Assembly: GCF_003402475.1 (NCBI RefSeq)
Contig: NZ_BFAB01000014.1
Location: 1-64,000, forward strand
Source of the DNA: Mycobacterium sp. MFM001
GTDB lineage: Bacteria > Actinomycetota > Actinomycetes > Mycobacteriales > Mycobacteriaceae
Direction: 5' to 3'
DNA length: 64,000 nucleotides
Notes under the pieces: model-generated
The model's input: only the letters and a program-made list of their open reading frames with translations
The model's database searches: none
Told to the model about the DNA's origin: nothing
Program-made: the position numbers and the translations under genes
Shown: piece by piece, positions 17,206 to 25,770 of the stretch
How positions within the stretch are numbered: position 1 is the stretch's first letter
How the letters are laid out: each line of letters begins with the position of its first letter

Positions 17206-18749
17206 GAACGCTCGAACCCGCCAACCGGGTCCGCATCGGGGCGCTGGCGATCGTGGTGGCGCTGCTCGTCGTCGGCGTGGGCCAAAGCTTCAGCAGTGTC
17301 CCGATGCTGTTCGCCAGCCCGAGCTACTACGGGCAGTTCACCGACACCGGCGGATTGAGCAAGAACGACAAGGTGCGCATCGCCGGCAAGGACGTCGGCA
17401 TTGTGCAGAGCCTCAAAATCGACGGCGATCACATTCTGATCAAGTTCTCGACGGGCACGCATACCGTCGGCACCGAGAGCCGGCTGGCGATCAAGACCGA
17501 GACCATCCTGGGAAAGAAGGTGCTCGAGATCGAGCCGCGCGGCCACGAAAAGCTGCGCCCCGGAGGCGTTTTGCCGCTCGGCCAAAGCACCACCCCATAC
17601 CAGATTTACGATGCGTTCTTCGACGTCACCAAGGCCGCCGCCGGCTGGGACATCGAGACCGTCAAGCGGTCGCTGAATGTGTTGTCGCACACCATCGATC
17701 AGACCTACCCGCACTTGAGCGCCGCCCTGGACGGGGTGGCCAAGTTCTCCGAGACGGTGGGCAAACGCGACGAGGAGATCAGGCACCTGCTCGAGCGGGC
17801 CAGAAAGGTGGCCGACGTCCTCGGTGACCGCAGCAAGCAAATCAACGCACTGCTGGTGAACGCCCAGGCGTTGCTGGCAGCGTTCAACCAACGCGGGCGC
17901 GCCGTCGAGGCGCTGCTGAGGAACGTCGCGTCGTTCTCGACCCAGGTGCGCGGGCTCATGCGCGACAACCCCAACCTGCATCACCTGCTCGAGCAATTGC
18001 GCACCGTCACCGACGTATTGGCCAAGCACAAGAACGACCTGGCGTCGGTGCTGACCACGCTGCGGAACTACACCGCGGCGCTGAGCGAGGCGGTCGGCTC
18101 CGGCCCGTACTTCAAGGTGATGGTCGCAAACATCCTGCCGTACTGGATTCTGCAGCCGTGGGTGGACGCGGCGTTCAAGAAGCGTGGCATCGATCCCGAA
18201 GACTTCTGGCGCAGCGCGGGATTGCCGGCGTTCCGGTTCCCCGACCCCAACGGCACCCGGTTCCCCAACGGTGCGCCGCCGCCCGCGCCGCCGGTGTTGG
18301 AGGGCACCCCGGATCATCCAGGGCCCGCGGTGGCGCCCGGTTCGCCGTGTTCGTATGCGCCGCCGCCGGAATTGTTGCCCCGGCCCGGTAATCCGATGCC
18401 GTGTGCGGGCGTCGATCAGGAGCAAGGCCCGTTCGGGCCGAATGGGCCGTACCCGGCGTTACCCGACGTTCGGCCGTTGCCTCCCAACGCCCATGGGCTA
18501 CCGCCGACGCCGGGGATCCCGATCGCCGGGCGGCCGGGCGAGGCGCCGCCGGACGTTCCGGGCACTCCGGTGCCGATCGCGCCGGGGCCGCCGGGCTCGC
18601 GCAGCGAGCCGCTGGGGCCGCCTGGCCCGGCCGCGCCGCCGTCGACGTTCGCGCCCGGGCTGCCGCCGGGACCGCCGGCACCGCCCGGACCCGGCCCGCA
18701 ACTCCCCGCGCCGTTCATCACGCCTGACGGGACCGGAGGCCAGTATTGA
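17202..18749 (+). CDS. mceC: Mce-family protein C with proline-rich tail
   Basis: The 515-residue protein has a membrane anchor (about residues 14-33), the Mce domain (YYGQFTDTGGLSKNDKVRIAGKDVG), a helical section, and then about 150 residues dominated by proline and glycine, ending PQLPAPFITPDGTGGQY. The Pro-rich tail probably spans or contacts the cell wall. The ATG at 17202 overlaps the mceB stop; an in-frame ATG at 17190 is possible but would overlap further. Confidence 0.9.
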   Translation: MRTLEPANRVRIGALAIVVALLVVGVGQSFSSVPMLFASPSYYGQFTDTGGLSKNDKVRIAGKDVGIVQSLKIDGDHILIKFSTGTHTVGTESRLAIKTETILGKKVLEIEPRGHEKLRPGGVLPLGQSTTPYQIYDAFFDVTKAAAGWDIETVKRSLNVLSHTIDQTYPHLSAALDGVAKFSETVGKRDEEIRHLLERARKVADVLGDRSKQINALLVNAQALLAAFNQRGRAVEALLRNVASFSTQVRGLMRDNPNLHHLLEQLRTVTDVLAKHKNDLASVLTTLRNYTAALSEAVGSGPYFKVMVANILPYWILQPWVDAAFKKRGIDPEDFWRSAGLPAFRFPDPNGTRFPNGAPPPAPPVLEGTPDHPGPAVAPGSPCSYAPPPELLPRPGNPMPCAGVDQEQGPFGPNGPYPALPDVRPLPPNAHGLPPTPGIPIAGRPGEAPPDVPGTPVPIAPGPPGSRSEPLGPPGPAAPPSTFAPGLPPGPPAPPGPGPQLPAPFITPDGTGGQY

Positions 18750-20302
18750 GCACCATCTTCGACATCCACAACCTGCGGCTGCCGTCGCTGTCGCGGGCGT
18801 CGGTCGTCATCGGGTCGGCAGTGCTGCTGCTGAGTCTGATCGCCGCATTCGTCGGTTGGCAGGTCTATCACCGGCTGACGAATACCACTGTGGTGGCGTA
18901 CTTTCCGCAAGCCGACGCGCTGTACTCGGGGGACAAGGTCCAGATCATGGGCATCCGCGTCGGCGCGATCGACAAGATCGAGCCGGCCGGCGACAAGATG
19001 AAAGTGACCTTCCACTACCAGAGCCGCTACAAAGTGCCGGCCAACGCGCAGGCGGTGATTCTGAACCCGACGCTGGTGGCGTCGCGGGCCATCCAGCTGG
19101 AGCCGCCGTACAAGGGCGGCCCGGTGCTGGCCGACCACGCGGTGATCCCCATCGAACGCACCCAGGTACCGGTGGAATGGGACGACCTGCGCAACCAATT
19201 CACCAACATCATCGACAAACTCGGCCCCACACCCGAACAGCCCAAGGGCCCGTTCGGCGACATCGTGGAATCGTTCGCCGACGGGCTGGCCGGCAAGGGC
19301 AAGCAGATCAACGCCACGCTGGACAACCTGTCCGAGGCCCTGACCACGCTCGACGAGGGGCGTGGCGATTTCTTCGCCGTGCTGCGCAGCCTGGCGCTGT
19401 TCGTGAACGCCCTGCACCAAGACGATCAACAGTTCGTCGCGCTGAACAAGGACCTGGCCCAGTTCACGAATGCGCTGACCACCTCAGATCAGGCCGCCGC
19501 CAACGCGATTCAGCAGACCGACGACTTGTTGGACACGGCCCGCACGTTCTTTTCGGAGAACCGTGAGGTGCTGGCCCACGACGTCAACAACCTCTCCGAA
19601 GCGACCACCGCGATCGTGCAGGAAACCCCGAGGGACGGTTTGGAGACCGCGCTACACATCCTGCCCACGATGGCCGCCAACGTGCTCGGGATCTACGAGC
19701 CCGCGCACGGCAGCCTGACCGGGGTGCCCGCGCTGGTCAACTTCGCGAACCCAATGCAGTTCATCTGCAGCGCAATTCAGGCCGGCAGCCGGCTGGGCTA
19801 TCAGGAATCCGCCGAGCTGTGTGCGCAGTATCTGGCGCCGATTCTGGACGCGATCAAGTTCAACTACGCGCCGTTCGGGATGAACCTGTTCAGCTCCGCC
19901 GACACCTTGCCCAAGAACATCGCCTACTCCGAGCCGCGGCTGCAGCCGCCGCCCGGGTACAAGGACACTACGGTTCCCGGGATCTTTTCGCGGGATACCC
20001 CGTGGTCGCACCGAAACTCGGAGCCGGGCTGGATCGTCGCGCCGGGGATGCAGGGCGTTCAGGTCGGACCGTTCACGGCAGCGATGTTGACGCCGGAATC
20101 GTTGGAGGAGCTGATGGGTGGCCCGGACATCACCCCGCCACCGGCGGGGCAGAACATGCCCGGGCCGCCCAATGCCTACGACCAGAACAACCCGCTGCCG
20201 CCGCCGTGGTATCCGCAGCCGCTGCCGTCGCCGACGGCCGCCCCGCCGCCACCGCCGCCGGCGCAAGCTCCGCTCGGCGCCGCCGAAGGGCCAAGCCAGT
20301 GA
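18746..20302 (+). CDS. mceD: Mce-family protein D with proline-rich tail
   Basis: The 518-residue protein starts at a TTG (18746) that overlaps the mceC stop as TTGA. An N-terminal hydrophobic segment (about residues 17-38) precedes the Mce domain FPQADALYSGDKVQIMGIRVG and the helical region. The last 60 residues are rich in proline and alanine. The TTG is supported by GGAGG ten bases upstream and by the overlap pattern of the operon. Confidence 0.88.
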   Translation: MSTIFDIHNLRLPSLSRASVVIGSAVLLLSLIAAFVGWQVYHRLTNTTVVAYFPQADALYSGDKVQIMGIRVGAIDKIEPAGDKMKVTFHYQSRYKVPANAQAVILNPTLVASRAIQLEPPYKGGPVLADHAVIPIERTQVPVEWDDLRNQFTNIIDKLGPTPEQPKGPFGDIVESFADGLAGKGKQINATLDNLSEALTTLDEGRGDFFAVLRSLALFVNALHQDDQQFVALNKDLAQFTNALTTSDQAAANAIQQTDDLLDTARTFFSENREVLAHDVNNLSEATTAIVQETPRDGLETALHILPTMAANVLGIYEPAHGSLTGVPALVNFANPMQFICSAIQAGSRLGYQESAELCAQYLAPILDAIKFNYAPFGMNLFSSADTLPKNIAYSEPRLQPPPGYKDTTVPGIFSRDTPWSHRNSEPGWIVAPGMQGVQVGPFTAAMLTPESLEELMGGPDITPPPAGQNMPGPPNAYDQNNPLPPPWYPQPLPSPTAAPPPPPPAQAPLGAAEGPSQ

Positions 20303-21420
20303 GGCGCGTCCGCCAAGCACTGGCGGTGCTGGTGGCCGTGATGGTGCTGACGTCGTGCGGAAACTGGCGCGGCATTTCCAATGTGCCGCTGCCCGGCGGG
20401 CCAGGCAGCGGGCCAGGCTCCTACACCGTCTACGTGCAGATACCGAACACGTTGGCGCTCAACGGAAACAGCCGGGTCTTGGTGGCAGACGTCTTCGTCG
20501 GCACCGTGCGCGCCATCAACCTGAAGAACTGGGTCGCCACGCTGACGATAGACCTGGAGAAGGGTGTTCGGCTGCCGAAGAACGCCACCGCCAAGATCGG
20601 CCAGACCAGTCTGCTGGGTTCTCAGCACGTCGAACTGGCCGCGCCGCCGAACCCGTCGCCGCAGTTGCTGAAGGACGGCGACACCATTCCCCTGAGGAAC
20701 GCATCGGCCTACCCCTCGATCGAGCAGACCTTGGCCAGCCTGGCGATGGTGCTGCGCGGCGGCGGGATTCCGAACATCGAGGTGATCCAGAACGAGGTCT
20801 ACAACATGCTGCATGGACGGGCCCAGCAGTTCCGGGACTTCCTGCACAAGCTGGACACCTTTGTCGCGAAGCTCAACCAGCAGCGCGGCGATGTCACCCA
20901 CGCGATCGATTCGACCAACCGGCTGCTGGGCTACGTGGGCGGACGCTCCGATGTCATCGATCGGGCGCTCACCGAATTCCCGCCCCTGGCAAAGCATTTC
21001 GCGGACCAGCGAGATCTGTTCATCAACGCTGTCGACGCGGTGGGCCGGCTCAGCGACATCACCGACCAGACGCTGTCGGCTTCACGGGGCGATCTGCACC
21101 AGGATCTGCAGTTGCTGCAGCGACCGCTGAAGCAACTCGGCCTTGCCTCACCGTATTTGGTGGACGCACTGGGGCTGCTGCTCTCCCCGCCGTTCACCAT
21201 CGACAGCGTGCCGAAGATCGTGCGCGGCGACTACATCAACGTCTCCGGGTCGTTCGACCTCACGCTGAGCACCATCGACAATGCGGTCTTTTCCGGAACC
21301 GGAATCTCGGGAATGCTGCGCGCGCTCGAGCAGTCGTGGGGGCGTGACCCGGCAACCATGGTCCCCGACATCCGGTTCTCGCTCAACCCGGCCGACGCCC
21401 CGGTGGAACGGGGTGAGTAA
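20299..21420 (+). CDS. mceE: Mce-family lipoprotein E
   Basis: The 373-residue protein has an N-terminal signal ending in the lipobox LTSC (Cys20), so it is expected to be lipidated; this is the usual LprK/LprN-type MceE. The Mce domain follows (TYVQIPNTLALNGNSRVLVADVFVG is the matching stretch at about residues 38-62), then helices with the LDTFVAKLNQQRGD signature. The GTG at 20299 overlaps the mceD stop. The frame is open further upstream only as a shadow of mceD. Confidence 0.9.
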   Translation: MRRVRQALAVLVAVMVLTSCGNWRGISNVPLPGGPGSGPGSYTVYVQIPNTLALNGNSRVLVADVFVGTVRAINLKNWVATLTIDLEKGVRLPKNATAKIGQTSLLGSQHVELAAPPNPSPQLLKDGDTIPLRNASAYPSIEQTLASLAMVLRGGGIPNIEVIQNEVYNMLHGRAQQFRDFLHKLDTFVAKLNQQRGDVTHAIDSTNRLLGYVGGRSDVIDRALTEFPPLAKHFADQRDLFINAVDAVGRLSDITDQTLSASRGDLHQDLQLLQRPLKQLGLASPYLVDALGLLLSPPFTIDSVPKIVRGDYINVSGSFDLTLSTIDNAVFSGTGISGMLRALEQSWGRDPATMVPDIRFSLNPADAPVERGE

Positions 21421-21423
21421 CCG

Positions 21424-22977
21424 ATGCTGACCCGCTTCATCCGCTACCAGCTGATCGTGTTCGCCATTCTGACGGTGGTCGCACTCGTCGCCCTGGGCTG
21501 GTATTACCTGCGCATCCCGAGCATGATCGGCATCGGCCAATACACGCTGACCGCGGATCTGCCCGCTTCGGGCGGTTTGTATCGCACCTCCAACGTGACC
21601 TATCGCGGCATCCAGATCGGCAAAGTGACCAAGGTTGTACCGACGGTGACGGGCGCGCGGGCCACCCTGTCGATCGACAGGCGCTACCGAATCCCCGTCG
21701 ACGCCACCGCCAACGTGCATTCGGTGTCGGCAGTCGGCGAGCAATACCTGGACCTGGTGTCCACCGGCAATCCGGGAAAGTTCTTCTCGCCCGGCCAAAC
21801 CATCACCAAGGGCACGGTGCCCAGCGAGATCGGGCCTGCGCTGGACGCCGCCAACCGCGGCCTGTCGGTGTTGCCCAAGAACAAGATCGCCTCGCTGCTC
21901 GACGAGACCGCGCAAGCGGTCGGCGGCATGGGGCCCGCGCTGCAGCGCTTGGTCGACTCGACCCAGACGATCGTCGGCGACTTCAAGAACAACCTCTCCG
22001 ACGTCAACGACATCATCCAGAATTCCGCACCGATCATCGACAGCCAAGTCACCTCAGGTGATTCGATCGAACGCTGGTCTCACAACCTGAACGTCCTGAC
22101 GGCGCAGGTTGCCCAGAACGACACGAGCCTGCAACGCATCCTGTCGAAGGCCCCACCGACCGCCGATCAGGTCGCCGAGGTGTTCAGCGACGTCCGCGAG
22201 GCGCTGCCGCAGACGGTGGCCAACCTCGAAATCGTCGCCGACATGCTCAAGCGCTACAACAAAGGTCTCGAGCAGTTGCTGGTGTTCCTGCCGGAGATCG
22301 GGTCTGTCGCGCAGTCCGCAATCGCGTCGGCCCCGGGGTCGGTGCTGATGGACTTCAACCTGTCGCTCAACAATCCGCCGCCGTGCCTGACCGGATTCCT
22401 GCCGGCGTCGGAGTGGCGGTCGCCGGCCGACACCAGCACGGCGCCGCTGCCGACCGGCACGTATTGCAAGATCCCCCAAGACACTCCGGCCAACGTGGTG
22501 CGCGGGGCGCGCAACCTGCCCTGCGTCGACGTGCCGGGCAAACGTGCCGCGACGCCGCGCGAGTGCCGCGACCCCAAACCGTATGTGCCCCTGGGCACCA
22601 ACCCGTGGTACGGCGACCCCAACCAGATTCGCAACTGCCCGGCGCCCGGCGCCCGCTGTGACCAGCCGGTCAACCCCGGCCAGGTGATACCGGCGCCGTC
22701 GGTCAACAACGGACTGAACCCGCTGCAGGCCGACAAGGTGCCCGGCACACCGCCACCGGTCAACGATCCGCTGTCCCGGCCGGGTTCGGGCACGGTGCAG
22801 TGCAACGGACAGCAGCCCAACCCGTGTGTCTACACACCGTCGAGCCCGGCGGCCGTCTATCTACCGTCCAGCGGAGAAGTGGTGGGCCCCGACGGCGTCA
22901 AGTACAACCTGGAGAACTCCGGCGATATCGGCGACGACGGGTGGAAGCAGATGCTGGCGCCGGCTCCGGCTCGTTGA
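21424..22977 (+). CDS. mceF: Mce-family protein F with cysteine-containing C-terminal region
   Basis: The 517-residue final Mce subunit has a membrane segment at about residues 9-28, the Mce domain LPASGGLYRTSNVTYRGIQIGKV, helical repeats, and a C-terminal 140 residues with about eight cysteines and many prolines (CLTGFLP, YCKIPQ, LPCVD, ECRDP, IRNCPAPGARC). The paired cysteines suggest disulfides outside the membrane. It ends the operon just before a strong hairpin. No Mce-associated (Mas) genes follow, unlike in mce1 and mce4 of M. tuberculosis. Confidence 0.9.
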   Translation: MLTRFIRYQLIVFAILTVVALVALGWYYLRIPSMIGIGQYTLTADLPASGGLYRTSNVTYRGIQIGKVTKVVPTVTGARATLSIDRRYRIPVDATANVHSVSAVGEQYLDLVSTGNPGKFFSPGQTITKGTVPSEIGPALDAANRGLSVLPKNKIASLLDETAQAVGGMGPALQRLVDSTQTIVGDFKNNLSDVNDIIQNSAPIIDSQVTSGDSIERWSHNLNVLTAQVAQNDTSLQRILSKAPPTADQVAEVFSDVREALPQTVANLEIVADMLKRYNKGLEQLLVFLPEIGSVAQSAIASAPGSVLMDFNLSLNNPPPCLTGFLPASEWRSPADTSTAPLPTGTYCKIPQDTPANVVRGARNLPCVDVPGKRAATPRECRDPKPYVPLGTNPWYGDPNQIRNCPAPGARCDQPVNPGQVIPAPSVNNGLNPLQADKVPGTPPPVNDPLSRPGSGTVQCNGQQPNPCVYTPSSPAAVYLPSSGEVVGPDGVKYNLENSGDIGDDGWKQMLAPAPAR

Positions 22978-23031
22978 GATCGCGCTCAGGGCTGTTGATT
23001 CGCGAAAATCACGACCCTGCACGCGATCTCA
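22975..23031. terminator. Long hairpin, bidirectional terminator after mceF
   Basis: TGAGATCGCG at 22975-22984 pairs perfectly with CGCGATCTCA at 23022-23031. Inside it, CAGGG pairs with CCCTG, and GTTGATT with AAATCAC imperfectly. The structure overlaps the mceF stop codon and sits between convergent mceF and the hydrolase gene ending at 23047, so it can serve both. Confidence 0.65.
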
Positions 23032-23046
23032 AAGTGAGCCGGCCGC

Positions 23047-23934
23047 CTACTTGAGGTGGTCGACCAGGGCGCCGTCGGTGCCGAACAATTCCCGCCGCCA
23101 GACTTCCAGCAGCTCGCTGGTGTCGATGTCGTCGGGGTGGAAACCCGGCCTCATGTACTTGCGCAGATCCGCCATCACGCCTTTGAGCAGCGGTCCCCGG
23201 AAGACCCCGATCGTCTGGCGCCACACCGTGATCGGGTGCCATCCGCTGGGGTCCATCATGATCGACAGAATCACGCCGCCCGTGACGATCGGAATGGTCA
23301 GCACGTAGATCACCGCCATCACCCCGATGCGGATCCACTCCGGCCCGCCGACCGCCCGATAGACGTCGAACGCCACCGACTTGTGTTCCAGCTCCTCGAT
23401 GGCATGCCAGTTGAGCAGGTTGCGGACCTCGGGATCGCCTGGGATGGCCTGCATCTCGTCGGAGAGCATCCGCTGAGCCAGTGTCGCCGTGTAGTGCTCG
23501 GCCGCCGCCGTCGACGCCAAATGCAGGTAGCCCGGCACCCGGTTCTCCCAGCGCACTATCAGTTTGTGGCGTCGGCTGTCGTGGTCGAACATGAACATGC
23601 GCACCAGCGGGTAACCCATCGCGACCAGTTGCTCGTTCAGCCGTCGATGCTCTTGGCCGTGCACCGACTCCTGGCCGATGAATCCGGCGACCCTCTTCTT
23701 GAGCTCCGGGTCGGTCACATGGTCGGCGAAGCGCCGCACCGACCTGATGAATCCCTCCTCGCCAGGCGGAAATATCGCCGACAGCAGCGCGGTCAGGTGG
23801 CTCAGCACGATGTCGCCCTCGACGAAGTGACGCTTCATCGGGCGGGGATCGCCGAACCTGAACCGGATCCGCCGGACCTTGGGATACGCTCTGGGCGAAA
23901 GGGTTTCGGCTGTCGCCCGCTGCACAGCACCCAT
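23047..23934 (-). CDS. Predicted metal-dependent hydrolase, ferritin-like (copy 2 of tandem pair)
   Basis: A 295-residue protein of the COG3687-type 'metal-dependent hydrolase' family. Two motifs, FIGQESVHGQEHRRLNE and IEELEHKSVAFDVY, contain ExxH pairs like those that bind two irons in ferritin-like four-helix proteins. A hydrophobic stretch (VMAVIYVLTIPIVTGGVIL) suggests membrane association. The ATG at 23934 follows AAGGAG with good spacing. It is a tandem paralogue of the gene at 23952 and both end ALVDHLK/VLVDHLK. The enzymatic reaction is unknown. Confidence 0.7.
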   Translation of the reverse strand: MGAVQRATAETLSPRAYPKVRRIRFRFGDPRPMKRHFVEGDIVLSHLTALLSAIFPPGEEGFIRSVRRFADHVTDPELKKRVAGFIGQESVHGQEHRRLNEQLVAMGYPLVRMFMFDHDSRRHKLIVRWENRVPGYLHLASTAAAEHYTATLAQRMLSDEMQAIPGDPEVRNLLNWHAIEELEHKSVAFDVYRAVGGPEWIRIGVMAVIYVLTIPIVTGGVILSIMMDPSGWHPITVWRQTIGVFRGPLLKGVMADLRKYMRPGFHPDDIDTSELLEVWRRELFGTDGALVDHLK

Positions 23935-23951
23935 GACGATCTTCTCCTTGG

Positions 23952-24809
23952 TTACTTGAGGTGGTCGACGAGGACGCCCTCGGAGCCGAAGAGTTCTTCG
24001 CGCCACTGCTCCAAAAGTGCTGTCGTGTCGATGTCGTCCGGGTGGAAGCCCGGACGCAGGTATTTCGCGAGCTGGCCGATCAAGCCCTTGAAGAACGGAC
24101 CCCGGTACAAGTCGTAGGTCTCGCGCAGCAGCCGCAGCGGATGCCGCCGTGCGATCGGGTCGCGCGCCAGACCGATCGCCAACAAGACGGTGGTGAGCGG
24201 AATCATCACCGCAAGCAGCACGGCCATCACCGTGATGCGGGTGCGTTCGGAACCGCCTACCGCGCGATACACGTCGAACGCCACCGACTTGTGTTCCAGC
24301 TCTTCCAGGGCATGCCAGTTCAGCAGGTTCCACACTTCCGCGTCGCCGGGAATCGCTTGAATTTCAGCGCTGGACAACACCCTTTCGGCGAGCACCGCGG
24401 TGTAATGCTCGGCGGCCGCGGTCAGCGCCAGGTGGCGCCGGCCGCCCAGCCACTCTTCGAACCGAAGTCGCTTCTGCTTCAACGACTCTGAGTCCCACCA
24501 ACCGATCGGGTAACCCCTCTCGATGAGCTTCTCGTTGAGCCGCCGATGCTCCTGCCCGTGGGTCGACTCCTGGCCGATGAAGCCGTTGACCCGTTTCTTG
24601 AGCACCGGTTCGGTGATCCGGTCGGAGTATCGGCGTACCGATCGGATGAATGCTTCCTCGCCCGGCGGGAAGGAGCCTGACAGCCCCGCCACGAAGTGGC
24701 TGAACACCATGTCGTTGTTGACGAAGTACTTGCCGTACGTCTCGTCTTGGCCGAACCGGAAGCGGATCCGCCTCGTCGTCGGATAACTGGCCTGCGTCGC
24801 GTTCGCCAT
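23952..24809 (-). CDS. Predicted metal-dependent hydrolase, ferritin-like (copy 1 of tandem pair)
   Basis: This 285-residue protein shares the whole architecture of its neighbour: RRIRFRFG start, SFPPGEEAFIRSVRRYSDRIT, FIGQESTHGQEHRRLNEKL, LEELEHKSVAFDVYRAVGG, one hydrophobic segment, and RPGFHPDDIDTTALLEQW. The two ExxH motifs fit a di-metal site. It is first in a two-gene operon, 17 bases ahead of the second copy. A cluster of AGTAC repeats (24836-24880) lies just upstream, probably an operator for the TetR protein encoded next door. Confidence 0.7.
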   Translation of the reverse strand: MANATQASYPTTRRIRFRFGQDETYGKYFVNNDMVFSHFVAGLSGSFPPGEEAFIRSVRRYSDRITEPVLKKRVNGFIGQESTHGQEHRRLNEKLIERGYPIGWWDSESLKQKRLRFEEWLGGRRHLALTAAAEHYTAVLAERVLSSAEIQAIPGDAEVWNLLNWHALEELEHKSVAFDVYRAVGGSERTRITVMAVLLAVMIPLTTVLLAIGLARDPIARRHPLRLLRETYDLYRGPFFKGLIGQLAKYLRPGFHPDDIDTTALLEQWREELFGSEGVLVDHLK

Positions 24810-24835
24810 GACTCCGATGGCCCTTCTTCGAACTT

Positions 24836-24880
24836 CCAGTACCTAGTACTACCAGTACCATGTGCCTGTCGTCACAGTAC
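24836..24880. promoter_or_regulatory. AGTAC repeat cluster upstream of the tandem hydrolase genes
   Basis: CCAGTACC occurs at 24836-24843 and again at 24852-24859, flanking the palindrome TAGTACTA at 24844-24851. A fourth AGTAC follows at 24876-24880. Four AGTAC units in 45 bases, three of them about 8 bases apart, look like a regulator-binding array in the promoter of the minus-strand hydrolase operon. Confidence 0.5.
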
Positions 24881-24881
24881 C

Positions 24882-24900
24882 GCGGGCCACCACGGCCCGC
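24882..24900 (-). terminator. Short GC hairpin after the TetR gene
   Basis: GCGGGCC (24882-24888) pairs with GGCCCGC (24894-24900) across a five-base loop, 20 bases past the stop of the TetR gene on its strand. It has no T-run. It would separate the TetR gene from the hydrolase operon it may control. Confidence 0.45.
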
Positions 24901-24920
24901 AAGAGTCAGGGAAACCAGCG

Positions 24921-25679
24921 CTAGGAGAGTTTTTCGTCCGGATCGAGCGCCAGACCACGCGCGGCGGCGGTTGCCGACAACGCGCCCCACAGGAAGGTGG
25001 TCAGCTGCTCGATGAGCTCGGCTTTGCTGATCGTCGGCTCGTTCAGCCAGCGCAGCACGCCGAGCGCCACCCCGCCCAGCAAAGCATCGACGGCGTATTG
25101 CAGGTCGTCCGCCTGCCCGCCGCGCGCCCGCAAGATGCCGGCCACCACCTCGGTGGTGGCGTTGGCCAGTGGCCTGCCGCCCTCGATCAACGCCTCGGTC
25201 GAGCGGCGCTCGGTGAACTGGGACCCGACCAGGAAGCGGAATAGATTGGGCCGCTCGTCGACCAGGTCGATATAGGTTGTCACCGCCGAGCGGACCAACT
25301 CCCGCGCGGTGCCGGCCTCGCTGAAACGGGGAACCACGCGCTCGAGCACCATGGCCTGCACCCGTTCGCCCACGGCGCTGAACAACGTGTCCTTGTCGGC
25401 GAAGAACCGGTAGAGCTTCGGCCGCGGAACGCCGGCCGTGCGCACCACGTCGTCGATGGACAGGTCTGGGCCGTATTCCTCGATCGCCCGCAGCGTCGCC
25501 TCGACCAACTCGGCCCGTACCGCGGCACGGTGCTCACGCCAGCGATCGACTCTGGCGTCGCCGGTCAATTCGGGCAGTCGCCCGCCGAGAGCCTCCGTGG
25601 ACACCAGCCAATGGTATCCGCAGGCCGTGCTGAACAGCACGTACTCGATTGCGGCGGGCCGAAACGCACGGTCGTTCAT
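24921..25679 (-). CDS. TetR-family transcriptional regulator
   Basis: The 252-residue regulator has its helix-turn-helix around residues 70-95 (LSIDDVVRTAGVPRPKLYRFFADKDTLF), preceded by an unusually long N-terminal region, and a C-terminal ligand domain. The ATG at 25679 is the best start; the open frame continues upstream into pstS2 promoter DNA, and a shorter start near the HTH is possible. It lies upstream of and on the same strand as the two hydrolase paralogues, whose promoter has the AGTAC array. Target and ligand are unknown. Confidence 0.7.
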   Translation of the reverse strand: MNDRAFRPAAIEYVLFSTACGYHWLVSTEALGGRLPELTGDARVDRWREHRAAVRAELVEATLRAIEEYGPDLSIDDVVRTAGVPRPKLYRFFADKDTLFSAVGERVQAMVLERVVPRFSEAGTARELVRSAVTTYIDLVDERPNLFRFLVGSQFTERRSTEALIEGGRPLANATTEVVAGILRARGGQADDLQYAVDALLGGVALGVLRWLNEPTISKAELIEQLTTFLWGALSATAAARGLALDPDEKLS

Positions 25680-25770
25680 CCTCGAAACGCCTAGGGTTGT
25701 CGGTAGGCTCGGCGTTCTATGCCGACTGTTGCCAAGCAACGACGCAGGTATGCGACGGAAGGTGGTTTGC

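Noticed and set aside
18270..18745. CRISPR-like or simple repeat region
   Set aside because: This is the coding sequence of the Pro/Gly-rich MceC tail; there are no regularly spaced identical repeats with unique spacers.
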